Assembly: GCA_022496205.1 (NCBI GenBank)
Contig: WTXD01000010.1
Coordinates: forward strand, 496,001 to 560,000
Reading direction: 5' to 3'
Source of the DNA: Gloeopeniophorella convolvens
Lineage: Eukaryota > Basidiomycota > Agaricomycetes > Russulales
DNA: 64,000 nt
Under the pieces are notes generated by a model. It searched no databases and was not told where the DNA came from. It saw only the letters and a program-made list of their open reading frames with translations. The position numbers were made by a program, and so were the translations under genes. Positions 45,528 through 55,914 of the stretch are shown in pieces; position 1 is the stretch's first letter; each line of letters begins with the position of its first letter.

Positions 45528-47039
45528 TCAATGATTACCCTCTGAATCTGGCTGACGTGCTAGATTTTCTAACACACCCCAAATGCCACCATCACCATAG
45601 TCGTGTTCAGCGTAGTCGTAATCGGGGTCTTCGCCGTCAGCACGGTCCCAGGGAGTCTGCTCGACGGGAAGAAGATCGATCAGCAAGCTTAAGTCGAAAT
45701 CTATGCTGTCGGGCCCGCCACTGGCAGGTGGCTCAAGGACGAGTCCTTCTGCATTCTCCACGCGGATGCCGCGCTCCGCGAGTCGTACAAGGCCGTCTCC
45801 AAAGTATTCGGGATTGTTCGCCAGATACGCAGATCCTGGGTCATTCGACAAGCGAATTACACATAGTCCCTGTGCCACGTCTTTGCATGCAAGAGCCCAC
45901 TCAATAAATCTTGCCATATCGGAGACGCGAAAGGCCGATTCTTCCCACATCTGCCCCCCTACTCCCTTGGTGGCGATCCCGAGGTGAGTGAGCATAGATG
46001 GAAAATGATGTGGTGGGCAGTCCCCCGCATAATCGGGCCATTCTAATGCAGACAGGAAGACTTTCGCGACTTGGATGCCGGAGATCCCACGAAAAGCCGC
46101 GGGACTCGTGACATATGCGGTTTTGATGAATGCCGGGTCCATCTCAGCACTAGTCACATTCCCCACCGCGTTGTCCGGGTCCGGCGGATCTTCTAAGTAA
46201 TCGTCTTCCGCGAGTCTCAGAGCCCAATTGCTGGGCTCGTCATGCACGAGGCGGGTATACTGCAGAGTCGGGAAACGTGCGAGGACCGATGGGACTGGCA
46301 CCACACTGAATGAATACATCGAGAAGTGGGCAAAGGTAAGGTGTGGAAGGACGACGAATAGGTTGGCGTCCATCGGGATAGGGAGCCCAATAAGCGTACG
46401 TAAATTGGGTGTGCGGCGCAGCAGCGAGATCACCTCCTTGCGCCCTGGATGGCGGTGGTACTTATAATCGGTGCTGTTCATGTGGTCGCCGACCCAACAG
46501 AGACGCCGTAGTGATGGACCACATGTGTCACGGAGAGCTGTGAGGATCTTCGCCGACATCCAGCAGGGGATATGCCACGATCCCGGCTGACAGAAGTTGA
46601 CAACAAAGATCTCGAGACATGGGGTATGCGTAAGGATGCGAATGAGATGGTCGCGCATCTCACGTAGCCTGTGATCCTTCCCTCGCTCGTCCTCGGTTGT
46701 GCGCAGCGCGACGTCCAGCCGGCGGACATGCGCGCCGAGCTCTGGCTTGTGGCGTAACGTATACACGAGGGCCCTGAGTGCGCGTGGGTGGCCTAGCCAG
46801 AGTGCGTGGTAGAGTAACGGTGTGGCAAGCGCGCGCCATTGACGGCACACACGCACAAGCACTCGGCGCGTGGAGAGCGATGCGTGCAGCACAGCTCGTT
46901 CGTGGGAGTTGTCGAGGTGAGGGAGCTCGGTCGATGGATGGGTAAAGGCGTCTGAAACGTCAGGGTCGTATGCGCCCGGGGTATCTGTAGCGGACTCGAA
47001 TATGTGAAGCCAAAGCTCGGGTGGGAGAGTGGGTTCCAT
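45528..47039 (-). CDS. F-box-like protein (paralogue of the 48-kb gene)
   Basis: A continuous frame from ATG 47039 gives 503 residues, beginning MEPTLPPELWLHIFESATDT, an F-box at the N-terminus. RVCRQWRALATPLLYHALWLG and KPELGAHVRRLDVAL follow, the same order as in the 48-kb gene. The frame extends upstream of 47039, but without an ATG and across a duplicated leader segment, so the start is placed at MEPTL. F-box proteins link substrates to SCF ubiquitin ligase; the Leu-rich C-terminal region would choose the substrate. The C-terminal tail is acidic (DGEDPDYDYAEHDYGDGG), which the paralogue lacks. No introns are needed in the coding part. Confidence 0.78.
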   Translation of the reverse strand: MEPTLPPELWLHIFESATDTPGAYDPDVSDAFTHPSTELPHLDNSHERAVLHASLSTRRVLVRVCRQWRALATPLLYHALWLGHPRALRALVYTLRHKPELGAHVRRLDVALRTTEDERGKDHRLREMRDHLIRILTHTPCLEIFVVNFCQPGSWHIPCWMSAKILTALRDTCGPSLRRLCWVGDHMNSTDYKYHRHPGRKEVISLLRRTPNLRTLIGLPIPMDANLFVVLPHLTFAHFSMYSFSVVPVPSVLARFPTLQYTRLVHDEPSNWALRLAEDDYLEDPPDPDNAVGNVTSAEMDPAFIKTAYVTSPAAFRGISGIQVAKVFLSALEWPDYAGDCPPHHFPSMLTHLGIATKGVGGQMWEESAFRVSDMARFIEWALACKDVAQGLCVIRLSNDPGSAYLANNPEYFGDGLVRLAERGIRVENAEGLVLEPPASGGPDSIDFDLSLLIDLLPVEQTPWDRADGEDPDYDYAEHDYGDGGIWGVLENLARQPDSEGNH

Positions 47040-47120
47040 CGGGTACTCTGTGGGGAAAGGGATTAGTGTAGAAATAAATACCCCGGTATCGGGTGGTTCT
47101 CGAAAGCGCGCGAGGCGATT

Positions 47121-47296
47121 CTGTACGAAACGGAAGCGCCGCTCAGTATACTCGCGCGCTGGCAAGGCGAGAACTATGTGTTTATTCACCTGTACGAAAC
47201 GGAAGCGCCGCTGAGGCAGTTAAGTACAGGTTTGGCAATCAAACTAACTAAAGTATGCTCACCTCAGTATACTCGCGCGCTGGCAAGGCGAGAACT
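47121..47296 (-). repeat. 55-bp tandem duplication, one copy interrupted by a 52-bp intron
   Basis: The 55-bp unit occurs uninterrupted at 47121-47175. It occurs again at 47190-47296, split by 52 bp that begin GTGAGC and end CTGCCTCAG on the minus strand (47262-47211). Both halves match exactly. The 14-bp spacer starts GTGAAT on the minus strand. Confidence 0.92.
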
Positions 47297-48162
47297 GAGG
47301 TGGCTGGTGCTCGAACAGTCGGTTATCAACAGGCTCAGCCACTGCTGTACAGTACCAAAATTCAAGCCACCCGGAAGCAAATGTGCAAGCCCTTGCGGGC
47401 ATAGACAACGCGCACGACTTAGCGCGAAACGGATCGCCGGGGCCCGGCCCGGGCCACCGGCACAGAAAGTACGAAGGTAAAAAGGACTCGCGCGCGTTTG
47501 TCCGCACGCGCGCACATAGAATGTGAAGCGTATAGTAAATGAATGACATACTGAGTCCATTCCAACAATTAGTGCCTTAGAAACCGTTTAAATATATATT
47601 TATATGATACTACGCACTCGTAGCTGCCATCATCATATTGCCACCCCTCCGCCAGTGGTGGCGCGTTGGTGGAGCGGGTTTGGTCAGGACAGTGCTGCAC
47701 ACGCGGTGGTGCGGCAGCGCAGTTGGTCCGTGCGCATGTAGCGGTAGACCGCCGAGATCTTGTGCCCATCATGCTCTCATGATGCGTTCGTTCGGATCTC
47801 TGCGGCCCACGGTCCTCAATGTCGACCGCATGTGGGTAGTACTTATGTGCGTTGGCGAATGGTAAACCGGTCTAGCTGCAGCAAGGGTAAGTAGTACCGA
47901 CGGGCTGACATGTATACTGCACCGGCCTCAGAATGATGACAATTCCGTAGAGTACATGCATATGATGATCTACACAAGTTTACTTCAAGGAATATGCCAT
48001 GACGAACACCCAAATATCTCTTTGGCTCTCCGAAACCGATATGAAGATGTAGCATACATAGTGTCACTATCATGTTCCAAATAGTCATTCTGGTCAGAGT
48101 CCCATAACTGCTGGCACGCGAAACGGGGTCCAGAAGTGCTAGATATAGAACTCGGTCATCGG
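47297..48162. other. Intergenic between F-box genes
   Basis: No gene is supported. It contains an AT-rich run (AATATATATTTATATG) near 47591 and a GC-rich CCCGGCCCGGG-like block near 47446. Confidence 0.45.
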
Positions 48163-49010
48163 TCAAAGTGTAGGTGGCTGCAGGGAAGCACCCTCCGCAT
48201 TCTCCAGGCGAACACCCTGCTCTGCGAGCTGCACAAACCCATCCCAGATCCACTCTGGGTGCCTCGCTAGGCACTGAGAGCCCTCATCATTGGACAAGCG
48301 GATGACATAGAGCTCTGGCGCAGCCTTTTTGCATGCATGAAGCCATTCGACGAACTCAGTGTAATGGGCTTCATCGGGCGGCGATGCCTCCGTACCGATA
48401 CCGAGGTGCGTGAGCACACTTGGGAGGCAGTGCGGCAGGTAGTCTATTGCATAATCGCTCCAATCCCAGGCGGAAAGGAATAGTCTTGTGATACGGGTGC
48501 TGCCAGTCACGCCGCGGAACGCATAGGGGTCGCTGATGTATGTCGCTGTCAGGGAAGGAGGGAGTAGCATGTCGCCCATGGCTCCCGGTTGGAGTTCCCA
48601 GTCATCCCGCTCAGGAACAAGATGGGCGTGCAGCAGGTTGGGAAAGCGAGTGAGTGGGTGCCGATGATCTGTTGCGCTAAGTGATGGTAGCAAGAAATGA
48701 GAGAAACTGAGGTTTGGGAGCGTCACGGACGGGTCATTCGGGATAAGGAGCCCAATCAGAGTATGCAGGTTCGGCGCGTGGTTCAGAAGTGCAAGTACTT
48801 CACCACGAAAGTTCTCCCTATGCGTGTACCCCATCCCATATACGGTAACGCCGACCCAGGAGAGACGGCGTAGTGACGGACCACACGCCTCACGGAGAGC
48901 TGCGAGGACCCTAGGTGACCTGAAGCCGGGTGACTTGGAGGATATCTGCGTACAGGCGCTAACAACGAACACCTCCAGGCGGGGAATGTAAGCGAGGATT
49001 TGAACAAGCA

Positions 49011-49042
<32 letters not shown>

Positions 49043-49428
49043 TTCCTGCCTCGCCATGAGCCCTTGTTCGTCCTATATGGTGCGGTGTCCAGACGCCGAG
49101 TATATGCTCCGAGTTCGGGCTTGCGCTTGAGCGTGTACGCGAGCACGGTAAACGCTCTTGGGCTTCCAAGCCAGAGAGAGCGGTACAGCGTCGGCGTGGC
49201 GAGAGTATGCCATGCGCGGCAGACAAAGGCAAGGGCGTGGCGCGTGGTAAGTGTGGCCCGCAGGGCAGCAATCTCTGCCATATTGTCGACATGGGGTAGT
49301 TCCATGGTCGGATGGATGAAGGCATCCGGAACGTCGGGGTCGAATTCGTCTTGGAAGTTTGTGGCGAGCTCAAAGATTCCCAGCCAGAGCTCTGGCAGAA
49401 GGGTAGGCGGTGGATTTCGGGATGACAT
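48163..49428 (-). CDS. F-box-like protein with (CCAG)7 tract
   Basis: ATG 49428 opens 421 residues starting MSSRNPPPTLLPELWLGIFE, with the F-box at the N-terminus. FVCRAWHTLATPTLYRSLWL and LKRKPELGAYTRRLDTA align with the 45-kb paralogue. At about residues 128-139 the paralogue's EMRDHLIRIL region is replaced by GWLAGWLAGML, encoded by seven CCAG units (49013-49040, plus strand). The tract length is not a multiple of three per unit, so gain or loss of one unit would shift the frame. The remaining Leu-rich region (FLSAWDWSDYAID, LTHLGIGTEA) is conserved with the paralogue. The role is SCF substrate recognition by family; the target is unknown. A single exon is assumed. Confidence 0.78.
49013..49040 (+). 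repeat. (CCAG)7 microsatellite inside a coding region
   Basis: Seven perfect CCAG units, read as WLAG repeats on the minus strand of the F-box gene. Confidence 0.95.
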
Positions 49429-49984
49429 GGCACTGCGTAGATGTATGCTGGTTTTAGCTGAAGCACAATGCTACAAATCTGGGGGAAACACGCACTTCAT
49501 GGGGTCCGAATAGGTCGCGAGCGTTGTATTGGCAGTCTTGCGTGTTTATACGTGCAAGAAACTCGCGACTCCGGGGACGACAGCTGCTAGTTACCAGCCG
49601 CGATGGGTTGGCGTTGGGGTCTGATGCGAGTGTTGGTGACTTACGGTGCAATGTACACACACCAAATGACGGTGCGCTGGCCATGCCATGTCCTTCAATT
49701 GAGCGGGAGGTTCTTCACATAACGAGCCTGGCGCACGCGCTGAGCACGAGGTTGAGTTGCGGGCAGTTCAGGGCAGCCTTTCGGACGAAGGTCTAACAGT
49801 GGTACACAACAGGATACAACAGAGGTGTCAGCATATTTGGCTTCCCCTTTCTTCCCACGCCGGCCACCTCGGCCGCGAGCCTTACGCGACCACTCGAGGA
49901 GTCAGGCTGCCTTGCCATGACCCTACCCGTTCAAGATCCCGCACGATGGAACCTTCAGCTGCAAGACACTTTATGTACCGAAGT

Positions 49985-50075
49985 CTGGGTCCCTACCCGA
50001 GCGTATATTCGAGCACGGTAAGCGTCGCGCTTGGGACCCGAGGCGGAGGGGCCAGTACCGCGTCGGCGTGACGAA
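49985..50075 (-). pseudogene. F-box gene fragment
   Basis: The stretch CGAGCACGGTAAGCGT through GTACCGCGTCGGCGTGACG aligns with 49139-49205 of the intact F-box gene (CGAGCACGGTAAACGC through GTACAGCGTCGGCGTGGCG). Translated pieces VTPTRYWPLRLGSQA and LTVLEYTLG echo ATPTLYRSLWLGSPRA and FTVLAYTLK, in different frames. No ORF of useful length remains. Confidence 0.6.
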
Positions 50076-50313
50076 CAGAGACGGTCTCAGATCTACAAAG
50101 GCTGCCGGGAGTCAGAGGTAGATCTTTTCTGCCAATTTGATCCATCGCATCCCGTCTCATCAATTGCTCCCTACACGTATCCTGCATGACAAATTTACGT
50201 TGACAACGTCTGCGACAAACGAGAGAACATCTCCGAGTCGTGTCCACTCTGGGCCATCTTCAAGGCACTTGCACATCACGCAGTCATGGGTATTCCTCGG
50301 TCTAACCTGCATC

Positions 50314-52073
50314 CTACGCGGGAGAAAATACGAATGCAGTGAGCGGACCTGGCTTCGCCCCCTCTAGCTTCCACCCGGTGGCAGCACCAAGAGCAATGAA
50401 CTGCTCGAATGTGCGTTCTTGCCCGTTCAAGATTGTGAGCATCTATGAGAGGTATGTCAGGATGAATACCCGACTCCGCGTGGACACGGCCATACCTGAA
50501 GGTCGAGCATCGTCACGAACGCCCCGAGGCCTGCGCCGAGGTTGCCGAGAAGTGGCGCAGGTGGCGGCGGCGGACCACCGGGCACATAACAAACGTGAGG
50601 CATCACTCCGTCAAAAACGACTAAGCGCGTAGTTGGTGCTGCCACCGCGCGGAGATTCTTGAGGATGGTGGTGTTGGGCTCGTCAGCCCAGTCGTGCAGA
50701 ACGAGGCGCAGCAAGTACACCGCAGCATTCTTCACCGACTGAGGCTTGAAGAAGTCCTGAGCTTGGGTGATGGATCAGAGTACTGCAGATATAGAATCGA
50801 TCTACAATTCACCTTCCAATACCACGCGCTTGTCGGCCACCGCCTTCGGTGCGATCTCTGCCCAGAACTGGGTCTCCGTTAGCGTAGCGCAACATAGCCA
50901 TGCGGGGGCCTTACAGCTTTCGCATCTTTGACGACAGGAGGAAGGTCTTGGACGATGTACTTCAAATGCGGGAAGGCCTCGTGCAGAATCTGCGTGACCT
51001 TCCCAACGCTTCCGCCGACGTCCACTACAACACTGTCGGGTGCAAGAGATTTCCAGTCGAAGCCCTCCGTGAAGATAGAAGGAGGGAAGCGGTCCGCGCC
51101 TCCCTTCATCGCCGAGGTGAAGCGGTGGTAGCGCCAGACGTTGTCAGGCTCTTCGTACCACTCCCAGATCGTCCCTTTCTTTCCAGAGGCGAGATTCCAT
51201 GGGGTATTTGTATTCTTGGGTTCGTCCTTGATGTATGTGCTGAGATATGCGGCTCCCTTGAAGGCTTCATCCGTGCTAGCGAGGGCTGTCACGATCGGTA
51301 TAGGACACGATGCATGCACGGACCACGTACACATGTCCAACAAATGCGGCAGCAGGCGCATCTTCGTATTTGGTTAGTTTACTAGTGCAAACCAAAATCA
51401 GATAACTGTGAGGGGAGAGTGCGAATCACACCGATAGGTGCGGGTACCCACTCTTTCTTCAGTTCCTCGATGGGCTTGGACTTGACCAGGAACGAAGAGA
51501 TACGATTATTTGCGTAGACGTCGGGAGAAACCTCTCTGAAGACGTGACGGCTGGCGAGGTAACGGAGGACACGGGCTATCACGACGGAGATGCAGTGGGT
51601 AAAGCCTATCGAATACGAGGCTTGCGATGTGATACGCACCGAGTTTAACAGATTCAACACCTGTTTTGGAGCTGATATCTTTGATGTGGAGACCCTGAAT
51701 TGAATCAAACAATCAACTTAGCGCCTCATTAACATTGCGCGAGCGAAGGCTGACTAATCACCTGAGGTCCGGCTTCCTTGACTGCATCCGCGACATCGGC
51801 CTCGTCGACGAGCCCCAATGATGAGGATAGGTACATGGCGGGAGCATAGTCCTGGATAGTCTCCAATGGAGACCTCACTGTCGCAATGATCTGATACGCA
51901 GCGGCCACGATGAGGCGGGTCGTGTCGGCGACCCCTGGGTCGTCGTCGAGAGGTCCAGGCTTGAAAGGGTCATCCAGGGAGGGGAACGGGGCACCTTTCT
52001 TGGCATACGATTCCTGGAGGGTTGTCACGCCTTGTGAAAGGATTTGAACGAGCGCAGTGAGATCGTCTGACAT
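50314..52073 (-). CDS. Family-2 O-methyltransferase (COMT-like), copy 1
   Basis: The start is MSDDLTALVQILSQGVTTL (ATG 52071-52073). Small exons follow: HIKDISSKTGVESVKL, then VLRYLASRHVFREVSPDVYA and SSFLVKSKPIEELKK, spliced to KLTKYEDAPAAAFVGHV and TDEAFKGAAYLSTYI. The SAM loop VVVDVGGSVGKVTQIL, IVQDLPPVVKDAK and the catalytic-His stretch RLVLHDWADEPNT are present. The last exon reads MLTILNGQERTFEQF and ends TAFVFSPA. Such enzymes methylate hydroxyls of phenolics or polyketides using SAM, and work as dimers. It is nearly the same as copy 2 at 59.1 kb, with the same intron sites. An ATG further upstream (52151) is in frame but lies in promoter-like sequence. Confidence 0.87.
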
Positions 52074-53137
52074 CGCGGCGGGACTACCGGTGGTTCGTCG
52101 AGGGGAGGCGGCACCACGCACTTTGTCTAGCAGCCGGACGAAAGGAGTCATTATAAGCGCTAGAGCTCAGAGCGTTAAATGGCATGCAAGCCGTTAACAA
52201 GCCGTTCGGTAAATTCGAGAAATCGACAACCAGAGGAAGAAAAGTGGCGACGAACAGACCAGTATTTCGACGAGATCCAGCCGTAGATAGGCGATTCGCG
52301 CGAGAAGAATACAGCAGCATTCCTCGAACGGCAAGCCTTCGCACGGGATTCTGATAGCTTTGGGAAGCGGATGGAGAATTATGTCAGATGCGAGTACTTG
52401 TTCACAGTGACACTTCCATGATTGGAGACCTGCAGGTACCTGCCACACGATTATCCCAGCATAAGCGCTCCTCTGGTGATTTTCCGTTTGTTGATCGCGC
52501 TTCTCCGCAGGCATCACTGATGGTCCCAGGCTCGTAGGCACGAATCAAGGAAAAACAAAGCGGGCTCTACGAACGATGCGGCTACCACCCGGAGGGTTGG
52601 CTCGCTGCGCGCGCTTAGGCAGAGTCTGTTGGAGCTAGAAACAGGAATGGCCATCTATGACTCACGACTCCGATCAAACGGAATCATGAGCTATCGCATA
52701 TGTACCAGAACGACTGTCTTCTGCACCGTTTCGAAGGTGAGATTGGATCGATTCCGCGAAGGACCTGAGTATGGCAAAAGGACGACCTAAAGCGGCTAAA
52801 GCGGCGACAGTCGGGCGGTACGCCCATTCACGCCAGCTTGACGCCAGCTACATTCTGTCTTCGCGATCTTGATCAGATGTGAAGCTCAGTTATGTTCCGA
52901 GGAGACCGCGTGCGTACTCCACAGTACTTACAGGCTGAAGCGCTGGGTACGTACAGCTGCATGGACTTCTGGCACGACCAGCATTGTGACTCTGCGGCGA
53001 CCGATCTCGGACCGTGGGAGCGGTGCGGAAAGGCAAAGACTTCGACCTGCAGAACCGGATACTCCGCTTCGAGCTCCGAAAATCGGGACTTGCGCTTCCA
53101 CCTGCTCCCACCGCCTCCCAGCGCTACCACCTGCTAA
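52074..53137. other. Upstream region of O-methyltransferase copy 1
   Basis: No gene is supported. The first 80 bp align with the upstream region of copy 2, but the TATAAA there reads GACAAA here. Confidence 0.5.
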
Positions 53138-53736
53138 GGTAAGGTAGGCGTCACCAGGAACCCACTAGGTTATGTAAGCTCCGGCCCGGCGGCCCGGTCA
53201 CGTGTTTCTGCCATTTTTTGCGTTGTCTTTCGGGGAGGGGTCAATGTAACATCTGAATACACATCAAAATGAGATTCCATGAAGCTATTAAGGATGAAAT
53301 GCCTCATATTATACTCTGGGGACAATGCCCAGTAGCTGTATACCATGTTGAGACCTCACAGGCTCAGATCAGGGGCAGGAGGGCCGACCGGTGTGGGAAT
53401 ATCCTTCCCTTCTCGTCATTAAGCGCCCGATAAGCGCCTGCCATTACCAGACAAACTCGCAACAATTTTCCGGTCAAGTCCGCTGAGAAGGTCCCATTTT
53501 GCTCGTATATAGCAGAAAATGCAAGTACTGATAAAATACTTGTTTTGCTAATAACTACTCTGATACTGAGATTTTCCAAAAAAAAATCTGTTGAGGCTGC
53601 AGTGAATGGAGCACCCTAATGCCCCAACTGATCAGATTTGTGCTAGAGTTGAGTGTGTGGAAGGTATTTGGAGGACGAGGGCAAGGCAGGCGTGCTTATA
53701 TAACACTGGTGGGTTCCTGGTGACGCCTACCTTACC
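53138..53736. mobile_element. 599-bp MITE-like element with terminal inverted repeats
   Basis: The left end GGTAAGGTAGGCGTCACCAG and its following 8 bases are repeated in reverse complement at 53709-53736, giving 28 bp of perfect TIR; about 41 bp pair with three or so mismatches (53138-53178 against 53695-53736). No ORF of note lies between. Length, TIRs and lack of coding fit a non-autonomous DNA transposon. A target-site duplication could not be made out. Confidence 0.82.
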
Positions 53737-55599
53737 ACGCGACGAATGATGAGAATCAGTCGAAGCTCAAGCGCTCACCCACTGCGCCGCCATCTGATCT
53801 CGTTCCCAGGCTCATGACAAAATGACAGTAAGTACGGTTGTGGTATTGATAAAGGCGATAGAGGGTGCCGTTCTCTCGGCGCGTTGGTTCCTAGTTACAG
53901 AGTAGGCGCAGGGGGTTTGTGTAAATATGTGGCTCAGCACAAAGGGTCCGCACGCACGTATGCACGTATGCACTTCTCATGCAGAACATGCATGCGTGAG
54001 GGTGCTATCGTCATTGTCATTACGCAATTACACACGAAGAGACGTCAAGAGCGTCGCCGAAAATCTTAGAAAAGAAAGTGGGCAATGCGGCACCAAGGAC
54101 CCCTAAACTTGATGCAGACGTCAAGTATGTATCCATCGGAAACGACTGTCTTCTTCGATCGGACGAGGTCAGCTACGGGGACCAAGGCCCTCCGGCGGCG
54201 CGACGCTTTGAACGCCACTTACATTTGTAATAGGTTCGATGCATTGGGTTCCTTGTGGGGGCCAGGCCAGCTGCTTGGCCAATATCGTTTGGGAACCTCC
54301 GTCCGCAATGCACTAGGCGACTGCCCTAGTAGGCTGGCGGTAGTAATTTGTCCCAAAGAAACTTGATTGTTCCCCGTGAGTCTCAGCCCCATATCTGTTT
54401 TTCCCTGTCGGATAGACCGCTATTCCCTGAAGAACCTTCTGACCAGGGTGCCTAGCAAGCCCTATCCCTACCCTATCTTCCCTACCTTCCATGAGGCCTT
54501 GAGGCGGCGGAGGCATACGAGGTACGTGAGCCGCCGTGTCAAGTGCGTAGACCAACTTATCTTAATTTCACATGTGATGTATCTCATCCTGCAAGCTTTC
54601 GGCCGTAGTAGCGACGCCATCATGTTAAAGTGTGCTCGAGTATGTCTTCACTAAGCCTTAAGTCCGAGGACCGGGGGCGCTGAGTTGCAAAGCCTTGTCA
54701 ATCGCAGGCATGCTTTCCACACGCACGGCCTACTAGGGTCGTAGTACTTTGTGCTACGCCACTGCCACGCGCTCATGATTGCGTGTATGATGCTATCACA
54801 AGCAGCTCTGCTGAACAGGAGCTCCGAATCCATCAACACAGAGTCCATGCACGACGTTCCTGCATGTGTGTGGCCAATCAGAAATTCATATAGGGAGATG
54901 CATGAAACCGCCCTGGAGGCTGTGTCGATTTTCAGGTGCATGGGTTGTGCATGGGTCTGCATAGTCACAGATGTGCGTAGATAGGTGAGTCGTGACTCAG
55001 ATCAATGGTCTCGTAATGGAGCCAGGACCTGCATTGGCCGCGGGAAGCCTTGCAGCAACCTTGTAGTGACGCCAGTGGCTCTATTCGGAGTGTTGAACTC
55101 ACGGAAGTTAGAGATACGCACCGTGGTGAAAGACGATGTAGACGCGACAGATGCGACGCTGGTCACAGCGCCTGCCGCTATTAGGACTATCTTCTCGCGG
55201 AATTATATGCAATCTATGTGGGCGTTGACGTTGAGGGACCGTCCGCCGCCCGTCAGAAGAGTGCGAGTGGGTGCGTGCTCTCTTCCGAGCCATACGAAAG
55301 GAATAAAAATGGCCGACACAAGGCACGGCGGCCAAGGGATGTGTCGGCGTCGACTAAAATAAGGAGGCCAATGCGGTGTGATCAGAACTCGGAGGCTCGA
55401 TATGATGCTGAGGAGCGGCGGCGTAATTACCTCTTCGTGGTGCTGCCGGGTTCATATTCTGTAGGGTTCACACATGTGTCGACCCCGCAAAGCCGGCAGA
55501 GGGATATGCCACACATCTTGCGCAGGCCACGGCGCTGGGCTCAACAGTGATGCGTGCTGCAAGTGCTCACCGAAACCTCTCTCTCGTGTTTGCGCTCGC
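53737..55599. other. Gene-poor region with a dispersed repeat
   Basis: No protein gene is supported. It includes the repeat at 54325-54500. Other ORFs up to 125 residues have no recognisable domain. Confidence 0.45.
54325..54500 (+). repeat. Dispersed repeat (partner at 63.7 kb)
   Basis: It shares AGTAGGCTGGC, GTTCCCCGT, AGACCGCTAT, AGCAAGCCCT and the following CT-rich run, in order and at similar spacing, with 63685-63865 in the same orientation. It is roughly 70 percent alike by eye. Confidence 0.7.
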
Positions 55600-55680
55600 A
55601 CATCTCGCTCAACACTATATCCGCTCGGCGAACATCTGCATCGAGCTCGGGCTTGCGTTCAAGTGCATCGGGATGTACCT
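55600..55680 (-). pseudogene. F-box gene fragment
   Basis: The minus strand encodes DALERKPELDADVRRADIV, which matches TLKRKPELGAYTRRLDTA of the 48-kb gene and TLRHKPELGAHVRRLDVA of the 45-kb gene. Nothing else of the gene is readable on either side. Confidence 0.55.
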
Positions 55681-55914
55681 AGCTCACTGAAGTGTGCGAG
55701 AGAGCTGTAGAGCAGCCAAAATATCATAAATAATTCCGGTGCGAGGATATGCTACTTGATTGTGTCTAGTACGTAAGTATAAATGATGGGGTCCGTTCTT
55801 GCGAAGTATGACTGACCAGAGGAAAACACAGCACCTATAATGCAGCAGTTTTCCTACGTAGCACCTTGCGCATCAAACGAGAAGAGATGGGTGAGACAGG
55901 TGTTTTCCCCGGCG

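Noticed and set aside
47040..47189. N-terminal extension of the 45-kb F-box protein
   Set aside because: The extended frame has no ATG and runs through the duplicated leader; the F-box starts directly after the ATG at 47039.
47121..47296. Paired repeat as transposon target-site duplication or LTR remnant
   Set aside because: The 52-bp insert has exact splice signals and the 14-bp spacer has no element features; an intron explanation fits better.
49013..49040. CCAG array as a possible CRISPR-like or satellite array
   Set aside because: Simple tetranucleotide microsatellite, 28 bp, within a coding frame; no spacers.
52074..52151. Upstream in-frame start of O-methyltransferase copy 1 (26 extra residues)
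   Set aside because: The aligned region of copy 2 has no ATG but a TATA box, so it is more likely promoter or leader.
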